From the NCBI GenBank assembly GCA_002704685.1, contig PAHD01000030.1, positions 5,829 through 11,017 of the forward strand: a stretch of 5,189 bases of DNA, read 5' to 3'. How positions within the stretch are numbered: position 1 is the first letter of the stretch; every line of letters begins with the position of its first letter. Below are positions 1-5,189 of the stretch, one piece after another. Position numbers and translations under genes: made by a program. A model generated the notes under the pieces. That model was given only the letters and a program-made list of their open reading frames with translations, ran no database searches and was not told the DNA's origin. Source of the DNA: Fidelibacterota bacterium. GTDB lineage: Bacteria > Fidelibacterota > Marinisomatia > SCGC-AAA003-L08 > D37C17.

Positions 1-447
1 AAACTTTTAGATACTCAAGGAGAAAAAACAGTTGAAGAAATTCATAAAGAGCTTGGAAAAGTAATGTGGGATTATGTTGGTATGTCAAGGAGCAAAGAAG
101 GATTAGAAAAAGCATTAAAATTAATTCAAAAAATTAAAAATGATTTTAATACTAATGTAAAAATTCCTGGGTCTAATAAGGAGTTTAATCCTGAGCTAGA
201 AAAAGCAGGTAGATTAGCTGATTTTATTGAACTAGGCGAATTAATGGCAATCGATGCTCTAAACAGAGAAGAATCATGCGGTGGACATTTTAGAGAAGAG
301 CACCAAACAGATGAAAATGAAGCAAAAAGAAATGATAATGATTACGCATATGTTGCAGCATGGGAAAAAATAAATAACGAATATAAGCTACATAAAGAAG
401 ATCTTAATTTTGAAAATGTTGAACTTACAACAAGGAGCTACAAATAA
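1..447 (+). CDS. sdhA: Succinate dehydrogenase / fumarate reductase flavoprotein subunit, C-terminal part (partial at 5' end)
   Basis: The frame is open from base 1 and ends in TAA at 445-447, so 148 C-terminal residues are visible; the start, FAD-binding domain and active site lie outside the window. The ATG at 64 is internal, because 21 codons in the same frame precede it and fit the family. SdhA is the covalent-FAD subunit of complex II, oxidising succinate to fumarate on the cytoplasmic side of the inner membrane (family knowledge). The fragment is the helical C-terminal domain. It ends with the signature REESCGGHFREEHQ at visible residues 89-102, followed by an acidic stretch and the motif DYAYVAAWE. 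This ESCGGHFRE form is that of Bacteroidetes-type SdhA; the E. coli form reads ESRGAH. The stop overlaps the start of sdhB by one base, so the two are probably translationally coupled. Confidence 0.93.
   Translation, partial: KLLDTQGEKTVEEIHKELGKVMWDYVGMSRSKEGLEKALKLIQKIKNDFNTNVKIPGSNKEFNPELEKAGRLADFIELGELMAIDALNREESCGGHFREEHQTDENEAKRNDNDYAYVAAWEKINNEYKLHKEDLNFENVELTTRSYK
432..437 (+). promoter_or_regulatory. Shine-Dalgarno site of sdhB
   Basis: AAGGAG lies inside the 3' end of sdhA, nine bases before the ATG at 447. It supports 447 as the sdhB start and is the clearest Shine-Dalgarno site in the window. Confidence 0.75.
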
Positions 448-1187
448 TGCAATTAAACCTCAAGGTTTGGAGACAAAAAAGTGATAAAGAAAAAGGAAAT
501 TTTGAACTTTATACAGTTGATAATGTTCTAGAAGATATGTCTTTTTTTGAAATGTTAGATATGTTGAATAATCAATTAATAAAAGATGATAAGACTCCAA
601 TTGCATTTGATCATGATTGTAGAGAAGGAATATGTGGTACATGCGGTATTGTTATTAACGGTAGGGCGCATGGACCATTAAAAGGAGTGACCTCTTGTCA
701 ATTACATATGCGTTCATTTAAGGATGGTGATACAATTGTTATAGAACCATGGAGGTCTAAAAGTTTTCCCATAGTTAAAGACCTAGTAGTTAATAGAACA
801 GCTTTTGATAGAATTATGGAATCTGGTGGATATATATCTGTTAAAACTGGAGGTGCACCAGATGCAAATGCTACCCCAATATTTAAAGATAACGCAGATG
901 AAGCTTTCGATTCTGCAACATGTATTGGATGTGGTGCATGTGTTGCTACATGTAAAAATGCTTCAGCAATGTTATTTGTAAGTGCTAAAATAAACCAATA
1001 TTCACAATTACCGCAAGGGCAAGTTGAGCATAATAAGCGAGTGAATAGTATGATAAATCAAATGGACCTTGAAGGGTTTGGTTCATGCACAAACACTGGT
1101 GCATGTGAAGCAGATTGTCCAAAAGAGATTTCTGTTAATAATATTATAAAACTTAATAAATCATACATCAAAAATTTGCTTTCGTAA
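447..1187 (+). CDS. sdhB: Succinate dehydrogenase / fumarate reductase iron-sulfur subunit
   Basis: This 246-residue protein is full length for the family and carries electrons from the SdhA flavin to membrane quinone through three iron-sulfur clusters. All ligands are visible. The N-terminal ferredoxin domain (about 1-105) has C58, C63, C66 and C84 for [2Fe-2S]. The C-terminal domain has C159, C162 and C165 plus C224 for [4Fe-4S], and C169, C214 and C220 for [3Fe-4S]; cluster assignment is by analogy with E. coli SdhB. The motifs CKNASAMLFV (169-178) and CTNTGACEADCPK (214-226) are typical of Bacteroidetes-like complex II. The residues corresponding to quinone-contacting Trp and His in E. 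coli SdhB are not present (see findings). The start at 447 is fixed by the TAATG overlap with sdhA and by AAGGAG at 432-437. No sdhC/sdhD follows, so the cytochrome b anchor is presumably upstream of sdhA. Fumarate reductase cannot be excluded from sequence. Confidence 0.96.
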   Translation: MQLNLKVWRQKSDKEKGNFELYTVDNVLEDMSFFEMLDMLNNQLIKDDKTPIAFDHDCREGICGTCGIVINGRAHGPLKGVTSCQLHMRSFKDGDTIVIEPWRSKSFPIVKDLVVNRTAFDRIMESGGYISVKTGGAPDANATPIFKDNADEAFDSATCIGCGACVATCKNASAMLFVSAKINQYSQLPQGQVEHNKRVNSMINQMDLEGFGSCTNTGACEADCPKEISVNNIIKLNKSYIKNLLS

Positions 1188-1193
1188 AATCTA

Positions 1194-1373
1194 ATGTTTC
1201 TTATTATAATTGCATTAATAGTTTGGGAAATCTATTGGAAAGCCCAGGCACTATGGATTGCTGCAAGAAAATCACATAAAAATTATTTTATTTTAATACT
1301 ATTAATTAACAGCTTAGGAATCTTGCCAATTTATTATTTATTTAAGCAAAATTATTTTAAAAAAACTAGTTAG
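1194..1373 (+). CDS. Small two-helix membrane protein, DUF5652-like (59 aa)
   Basis: A 59-codon ORF starts at ATG 1194, six bases after the sdhB stop and in the same frame, and ends in TAG at 1371-1373. The protein is almost all membrane: a first hydrophobic segment at about 1-13, a conserved-looking patch WEIYWKAQALWIAARKS (11-27), a second hydrophobic helix at about 31-50 containing NSLGILPIYYLF (39-50), and a basic tail. The pattern W-E-x-x-W-K-x-x-A-L-W-x-A-A-R followed by N-S/T-L-G-I-L-P/E-I-x-Y-L-F matches my recollection of the DUF5652 family, small inner-membrane proteins of unknown function. No Shine-Dalgarno site is visible, so translation may depend on reinitiation after sdhB. Position suggests cotranscription with sdhAB, but a role in complex II is inference only. 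The last 8 bases overlap the 3' end of tonB on the other strand. Confidence 0.8.
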   Translation: MFLIIIALIVWEIYWKAQALWIAARKSHKNYFILILLINSLGILPIYYLFKQNYFKKTS

Positions 1374-1983
1374 TTAAAGAAAAATCTATAGGAATTGTTA
1401 ACCAAATACCTACTTTTTTATCTCTTTGTCTTGCAGGATACCACCTCGATTTTTTAATTGCCTGAATCGCAGCTTCATCTAAACCTGTATTTGGTAAGCC
1501 TTTTACAATTTTTACTGCAGTAACCATACCTTTGGTATTGATAAAAGCTCGGACAAAAACTTTACCTTCTATACCAGCCTCTCTAGCTAGTTCTGGATAA
1601 ATAATTAACTCACCTAAAGGAATTTTTGGTCTAGGTGGCTGATCATAGGGAATAAATTTATCTTCTGGACCTTCATCTTCAGGCGCAACCCAATCCTCAA
1701 AATCTTCTAAGTCAGTATCTTCAATTGTTATATCCTCATCAAAAAATTCATCTTCAGATGCAATCGGTACTGATGGTCTTGCTGGAGGTTCAGGGATTTT
1801 CATTTGTTCTGTTTGAGGAATGTCAAATGTTTCAATTTCTTCCTGGAATGTCGTTGTGATTTTTTCTGCTTCTCCTAAAAATCTAGGAAATAAATAAAAT
1901 AAAAAGGATATAGACAATATGACCCCAACTGTTACTTCTCTTATTCTTACAGGATAATTTTTTAATAAAGGGTCAACTCGCAT
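1366..1983 (-). CDS. tonB: TonB-type energy transducer
   Basis: This 205-residue protein has the TonB layout: a short cytoplasmic N-terminus, one transmembrane helix (about 18-35), a periplasmic linker (36-120) and a TonB C-terminal domain (about 121-203) with YPELAREAGIEGKV at 129-142 and SRWYPARQRDKKVGIWLTIPIDF-like ending from 179 to 201. TonB transmits energy from the ExbB-ExbD proton channel to outer-membrane transporters by binding their TonB box (family knowledge). The linker has a proline-rich part (PEPPARPSVP, 64-73), then a strongly acidic part with 18 Asp/Glu among residues 77-108 and no Lys/Arg, then DQPPRPKIP (114-122). The transmembrane helix lacks the histidine found in E. coli TonB. 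The start at 1983 is two bases beyond the exbD-1 stop; AAAGGA inside the end of exbD-1 lies about 11 bases upstream. It is the last gene of the operon. Confidence 0.93.
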   Translation of the reverse strand: MRVDPLLKNYPVRIREVTVGVILSISFLFYLFPRFLGEAEKITTTFQEEIETFDIPQTEQMKIPEPPARPSVPIASEDEFFDEDITIEDTDLEDFEDWVAPEDEGPEDKFIPYDQPPRPKIPLGELIIYPELAREAGIEGKVFVRAFINTKGMVTAVKIVKGLPNTGLDEAAIQAIKKSRWYPARQRDKKVGIWLTIPIDFSLTN

Positions 1984-1985
1984 AA

Positions 1986-2399
1986 TTAATTGTTTCCTTT
2001 AGTAAGTGTAGAATAATTTAGTTTCAGAGCCTGTGCATTACGTAGCTGAGTATGGACCTCTGTAATTAATTGCATTCTACTTTTATCATCAGACTTTAAA
2101 GAAACAGTAATTTTAGGGTCTTGTGCTATTTTATTTGCCATTACATTACCTAAATTCTTAATATCAACTATACGATCATTAACAGAAATTAAACCGTCTT
2201 TAGTAATCCACATATGTACTGTATGCCTCTTACTTTCAAGTTTTTCTATTTTTTCAGCTCTTGGTAAAACAATGTCTAGACCCTCAAACTCACGCATAAC
2301 TGTTGTTACCATGAAAAAAATTAATAACATAAATATTATATCAGGAAGAGAAGAAGTAGATATTTCACTTTTTTGTTTATTTTTTCTGTTTAATTTCAT
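1986..2399 (-). CDS. exbD: ExbD/TolR-family biopolymer transport protein (second copy in operon order)
   Basis: This 137-residue protein has a basic N-terminus (MKLNRKNKQK), one transmembrane helix at about 17-35, and a periplasmic ExbD/TolR domain to the C-terminus. The proton-carrying aspartate of the family (D25 in E. coli ExbD) corresponds to D20 in SSLPDIIFMLLIFFMV. The segment after the helix, GLDIVLPRAEK (40-50), is typical of the family. ExbD sits within the ExbB pore and couples proton flow to TonB (family knowledge). The start at 2399 is five bases after the stop of the preceding exbD, and no Shine-Dalgarno site is visible, so coupling is likely. The stop is two bases before tonB. 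TolR is an alternative family name, but a TonB directly downstream and no TolA, TolB or Pal in the window favour ExbD. Confidence 0.92.
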   Translation of the reverse strand: MKLNRKNKQKSEISTSSLPDIIFMLLIFFMVTTVMREFEGLDIVLPRAEKIEKLESKRHTVHMWITKDGLISVNDRIVDIKNLGNVMANKIAQDPKITVSLKSDDKSRMQLITEVHTQLRNAQALKLNYSTLTKGNN

Positions 2400-2404
2400 T
2401 TAAT

Positions 2405-2809
2405 CTAAAAGCTAGGAGGATTTGCGATTGATATTTTACTAGCATTTGCTTGTTTTAATTGATCTAATACTAAAATATAATCATCATAGTTTGTATTTTT
2501 ATGAGTTGTTATAGAAAAAATAATATTTGGATTAGATGATATTCTTTTTGAAGCTTTATTTTTTATTTGGTTTATTTTTGTTGGGTTATCATCCATTAAT
2601 ACTTTACCCTTATCATTGACCAAAATACTAATAATATTTTTTCTATTAACTTCTAGTTCATTGCCTTCAGCAGGAAGTATTAAACTAATTCCTTTATCCA
2701 TAGAAATTGTTGTAGTTACTAAAAAGAAAACTAAAAGTAAAAAAGCAATGTCCGACATAGATGACGAATTAATTTCCTGCATTGCTTGTCTTCTTGGTTT
2801 TCCTAGCAT
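2405..2809 (-). CDS. exbD: ExbD/TolR-family biopolymer transport protein (first copy in operon order)
   Basis: This 134-residue protein has the same layout as its downstream neighbour: a cytoplasmic N-terminus (MLGKPRRQAMQEI), one transmembrane helix (about 18-36) and a periplasmic domain. The functional aspartate is D20 in SSSMSDIAFLLLVFFLV, and ISLILPAEGNELE (41-53) follows the helix. The two ExbDs align without gaps through the first 50 or so residues but differ clearly in the periplasmic part, so they are diverged paralogues and not a recent duplication. Paired exbD genes after exbB are common in FCB bacteria (recalled knowledge). The start at 2809 lies three bases after the exbB stop, and the upstream run of A with GTAAGCC gives no good Shine-Dalgarno match, consistent with coupling to exbB. 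It ends in TAG five bases before the next exbD. Confidence 0.92.
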   Translation of the reverse strand: MLGKPRRQAMQEINSSSMSDIAFLLLVFFLVTTTISMDKGISLILPAEGNELEVNRKNIISILVNDKGKVLMDDNPTKINQIKNKASKRISSNPNIIFSITTHKNTNYDDYILVLDQLKQANASKISIANPPSF

Positions 2810-2812
2810 GGC

Positions 2813-3418
2813 TTACTTTTTTTTAGGTGCTGAATTTAATAGCATCGTTGTACTTTTTTGCAGAACAACAATCTGGTTATCAATAATATACATTACAGCA
2901 TTTTGTAATATTTGTAAAACAACAGCAACTACTAATCCAAAAGCTGTAGTTAGTAGAGCAACCGATATACCACCAGCTACAACAGCAGGTGAAATATCAT
3001 TAGCCATTTTAATATCGTTAAAAGCCTGAATCATCCCCCAAACTGTCCCTAAAAATCCAAGCATAGGTGCTGTAGCAATACATAGTGAAATCCAGGTCAT
3101 ATTTTTTTCCATAGATGCCATTTCAATTGCACCAGATTGATCTAGAGCTTTTTCCATTGCTTCTTGCCCATCATTAGCTTTTTCTAATGCAGCACCACAT
3201 AAATTAGCAACAGGACCAACACCTTCTGAGCATAATTTTTTTGCTGGATCAACTCCTGATTTATCTAATGTATTAGAAACATTAATTGCAAACTCTTCAT
3301 CAGAAGCCAAGCCTTTTACTAAATGGTATAATCTTTCACCAACAAAAACAAAACCTATAATGAAAATAAATAAGATGGGCCACATAAAACCACCGCCATC
3401 TACAAATAATTGAACCAT
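2813..3418 (-). CDS. exbB: ExbB/TolQ/MotA-family proton channel protein
   Basis: This 201-residue protein has three hydrophobic helices, at about 12-30, 110-133 and 145-174, separated by a cytoplasmic segment (about 31-109). The MotA/TolQ/ExbB domain covers roughly 65-190. The second helix holds APMLGFLGTVWGMIQAF (117-133) and the third ISVALLTTAFGLVVAVV (151-167); these carry the conserved Pro and Thr residues that line the pore next to the ExbD aspartate in E. coli ExbB. ExbB forms the pentameric inner-membrane channel that uses the proton gradient to drive TonB (family knowledge). There is no long N-terminal periplasmic extension. The start at 3418 is supported by GAAAGG at 3425-3430. It is the first gene of a four-gene cluster with gaps of 3, 5 and 2 bases. 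TolQ cannot be fully excluded, but tonB in the operon favours ExbB. Confidence 0.93.
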   Translation of the reverse strand: MVQLFVDGGGFMWPILFIFIIGFVFVGERLYHLVKGLASDEEFAINVSNTLDKSGVDPAKKLCSEGVGPVANLCGAALEKANDGQEAMEKALDQSGAIEMASMEKNMTWISLCIATAPMLGFLGTVWGMIQAFNDIKMANDISPAVVAGGISVALLTTAFGLVVAVVLQILQNAVMYIIDNQIVVLQKSTTMLLNSAPKKK

Positions 3419-3496
3419 ATTAATCCTTTCTTATTAATTTTTACCTAAAACTTCAAGTTAAATCTTATGGATTTTTTATCAAAACACAAAATAAAA
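3419..3496 (-). promoter_or_regulatory. Gap between protease gene and exbB, with exbB Shine-Dalgarno site and small dyads
   Basis: This 78-base AT-rich gap separates the protease stop from the exbB start. On the minus strand, GAAAGG (3425-3430) is a good ribosome binding site six bases from the ATG. Two short dyads are present: AACTTCAAGTT at 3449-3459, a perfect 5-bp inverted repeat about one base, and AAATC-CATAA-GATTT at about 3460-3474. The gap could hold a promoter for the Ton operon or simply be a spacer within one transcript. I see no convincing -35/-10 pair at a sensible distance and no GC-rich terminator hairpin with a U tract. Confidence 0.4.
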
Positions 3497-5071
3497 TTAA
3501 TCTACAAGTAATTTTGCTTTTTCCACGCTTTCTAGTGCTTTTAAAAACTGTTGATCTTCATTGAGCAAAATATGGTAGTGGTCATTTTTACTCCACATTG
3601 AACTAGCTAATTCTGCCAGAATACGATTTTCTATGTAGATCCAATCTTTAGCGATTTCATCTTTAATTAAGTCTAGCTCATCATCATTATTGTTACACCA
3701 TTGAACAAATTCATTCTTGTTAACAATTGTATTTTTATTTTTTTGAATATATGAATAAAAATTATTAAATGATTTATTCTTAAATTTTTTAAAACTATTT
3801 TCAATATTTTTAGCATATTTAAAAATAAGTCTGTTGGGATCTGTTAATACTTTTTGAGTAGATGGACTAAAATCAATATTTTGAGTACAGTAAATATCAG
3901 GTGTTATTCCACCTCCCCCATAAACATTTCTACCTTTTTTAGTTTTAAAAACAGGCTTTTTTGCAAGCAATGAATCAGACGCTTCTCGATTATCTGATAA
4001 TAGGTTGTTGTAATATTCATCAATTCCATTTTCAAATTCACGTTGAATTAATCTTCCAGAAGGGGTGTAATATTTTGCTACAGTTATTCTAACAGCAGAT
4101 CCATCATCTAGCATAAATTGTTTCTGAACAAGCCCCTTACCAAAACTTGTTTCACCAACAACGATTCCCCTATCTAAGTCTTGAAATGCTCCAGATACAA
4201 TTTCACTTGCACTAGCAGAGGATCTATTGATTAAAACTACAACTGGAATTTCTTTATCTTTTCTATTTTTATTTGCGTAAAACACTTCATTTGCATTTTG
4301 AATTCTTCCTTTTGTATATAAAATAGTATCATTAGAGTTTACAAACATATCGAGAATTGATATTGCTTGATCCATAAGGCCACCACCATTATTTCTTAAG
4401 TCTAATATTAGATTTTTCATACCAGAATTTTCTAATTCACTGTAGGCTGTTTGAACTTCATCAAATGTTTGTTGTGCAAATCTATTGACTTTTATATATC
4501 CAGTGTCTTCATTGTATAAAAATGATGCCATTACACTATAAATGGGAATTTTATCTCGAACAAGATTAACAATTATATTTTCTTCTAATCCAATTCGTTG
4601 TATTGTTACTTCCACAGATGAACCACGTTCTCCACGCAACTTTTTAAATACTTCATCTTGTGTAATTTTATATGCAGATTCTCCATCAATTTTAACAATT
4701 TTATCACCACCTACTAACCCTGCTTTATCAGAAGGTGTCCCGGGTATAGGGGAAATTACAGTAATATACCCATCCAAAATAGCAAATTCAATTCCTATGC
4801 CCTCAAATTCACCCTCTAAACTTTCTTGCATATATTTAAAATCTTTACTATTAATGTATGAAGAGTGTGGATCTAATTCATCTAAAAAACCGTGTATAGC
4901 ACCATCTAATATTTCACTTAGGTCTACTTCATCTACATAGTAGTTTTCTACAAGTCTGATTATATAGGATAAGCTTTTAAGCTTTCCAATTGTGTTGCTA
5001 TTGCTAAATGAAATAAATAATAAACAAGCAAGTAAAGTAGCGATTAATATTAATTTTTTATAGTTTTTCAT
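3497..5071 (-). CDS. ctpA: S41-family C-terminal processing peptidase with PDZ domain
   Basis: This 524-residue periplasmic serine protease begins with a basic start and hydrophobic segment (7-22), a signal peptide or membrane anchor. An N-terminal region follows with LDELDPHSSYI (63-73). The PDZ domain lies at about 85-170 (GIGIEFAILDGYITV, then KAGLVGGDKIVKIDG) and binds substrate C-termini. The S41 core runs from about 175 to 395, with LILDLRNNGGG at 221-231. The catalytic set is intact: S287 in SSASASEI, K312 in ETSFGKG and Q316, matching the S430-K455-Q459 spacing of E. coli Prc. VYGGGGITPD (383-392) and a 130-residue tail ending in ILLNEDQQFLKALE are usual for FCB-type S41 enzymes. The start at 5071 is the only ATG before the hydrophobic segment; the next in-frame ATG upstream (5086) is followed at once by TAA. 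No Shine-Dalgarno site is seen. The symbol denotes the family; the substrate is unknown. Confidence 0.93.
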   Translation of the reverse strand: MKNYKKLILIATLLACLLFISFSNSNTIGKLKSLSYIIRLVENYYVDEVDLSEILDGAIHGFLDELDPHSSYINSKDFKYMQESLEGEFEGIGIEFAILDGYITVISPIPGTPSDKAGLVGGDKIVKIDGESAYKITQDEVFKKLRGERGSSVEVTIQRIGLEENIIVNLVRDKIPIYSVMASFLYNEDTGYIKVNRFAQQTFDEVQTAYSELENSGMKNLILDLRNNGGGLMDQAISILDMFVNSNDTILYTKGRIQNANEVFYANKNRKDKEIPVVVLINRSSASASEIVSGAFQDLDRGIVVGETSFGKGLVQKQFMLDDGSAVRITVAKYYTPSGRLIQREFENGIDEYYNNLLSDNREASDSLLAKKPVFKTKKGRNVYGGGGITPDIYCTQNIDFSPSTQKVLTDPNRLIFKYAKNIENSFKKFKNKSFNNFYSYIQKNKNTIVNKNEFVQWCNNNDDELDLIKDEIAKDWIYIENRILAELASSMWSKNDHYHILLNEDQQFLKALESVEKAKLLVD

Positions 5072-5189
5072 ATGTTGAAATTACATGATATTTTTTTATT
5101 CTAGAAGAGTTTGTATTTGAAAATTTTTATTGTAGTTTAAAGGTTAATGAAAATAAAAAATATATGAAAAATAGTATTAGTATTAAAGG
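5072..5189. promoter_or_regulatory. Non-coding region upstream of the protease gene
   Basis: These 118 very AT-rich bases contain no supported gene. They must hold the minus-strand promoter of the protease unless its operon extends beyond the window. The best -10-like hexamer is TAGAAT on the minus strand (5098-5103), 26 bases before the ATG, but it has no recognisable -35 partner. On the plus strand an ATG at 5147 stops after six codons. An ATG at 5164 stays open to the window edge for only eight codons, too few to call a divergent gene. Confidence 0.35.

Noticed and set aside
460..642. Minus-strand 60-codon ORF inside sdhB
   Set aside because: It lies wholly within the well-supported sdhB gene, has low-complexity composition from the opposite strand and resembles no family I know.
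2616..3029. Plus-strand 137-codon ORF across exbB and exbD
   Set aside because: It is antisense to two strongly supported genes. Its Ser/Thr/Ile-rich translation is the mirror of their transmembrane codons.
3460..3474. AAATC-CATAA-GATTT hairpin after the protease gene as an intrinsic terminator
   Set aside because: The stem is only 5 bp and AT-rich, with no U tract following on the minus strand.
4542..4940. Plus-strand 132-codon ORF inside the protease gene
   Set aside because: It is antisense to the PDZ region, whose motifs are intact, and its translation has no recognisable domain.
5164..5189. Start of a divergent plus-strand gene at the window end
   Set aside because: Only eight codons are visible and no ribosome binding site lies at a normal distance, so it cannot be separated from chance.
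5137..5189. Direct repeat TTAAAGG (5137-5143 and 5183-5189) and tandem AGTATT near the end
   Set aside because: Seven- and six-base repeats are expected by chance in DNA this AT-rich.

Overview
The window is very AT-rich, densely coded and contains no mobile element, CRISPR array or RNA gene that I can see. The proteins point to a Gram-negative bacterium of the Fibrobacterota-Chlorobiota-Bacteroidota (FCB) group. The succinate dehydrogenase subunits carry the Bacteroidetes-like signatures ESCGGHFRE (SdhA) and CTNTGACEADCPK (SdhB). There is an exbB-exbD-exbD-tonB set, which implies an outer membrane, and the S41 protease has the C-terminal layout usual in this group. Low GC, short gaps and small genes suggest a marine, streamlined lineage. 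Marinimicrobia (SAR406) is my best guess, but this rests on recall of protein signatures and not on a search.

Layout. Positions 1-1373 read on the plus strand: the 3' end of sdhA, then sdhB (1-base overlap, TAATG), then a 59-residue two-helix membrane protein resembling DUF5652 (6-base gap). Positions 1366-5071 read on the minus strand, in transcription order: an S41 C-terminal processing protease (5071-3497), a 78-base gap, then exbB, exbD-2, exbD-1 and tonB with gaps of only 3, 5 and 2 bases. The two groups converge, and the DUF5652-like gene and tonB overlap by 8 bases at their 3' ends. The last 118 bases (5072-5189) hold no supported gene and are probably the promoter region of the protease, possibly shared with a divergent gene outside the window.

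Function. The plus-strand genes encode the flavoprotein and iron-sulfur subunits of complex II, which oxidises succinate in the TCA cycle and passes electrons to quinone. The cytochrome b anchor is not in the window and is expected upstream of sdhA. The minus-strand operon encodes a proton-driven ExbB-ExbD-TonB energiser for TonB-dependent outer-membrane transporters. Upstream of it is a periplasmic PDZ protease with an intact Ser-Lys-Gln catalytic set.

I found no convincing new system. The points most worth a second look are the very small membrane gene at the end of the sdh operon, the 8-base convergent overlap without a visible terminator, and a TonB that lacks the usual transmembrane histidine and has a strongly acidic linker.
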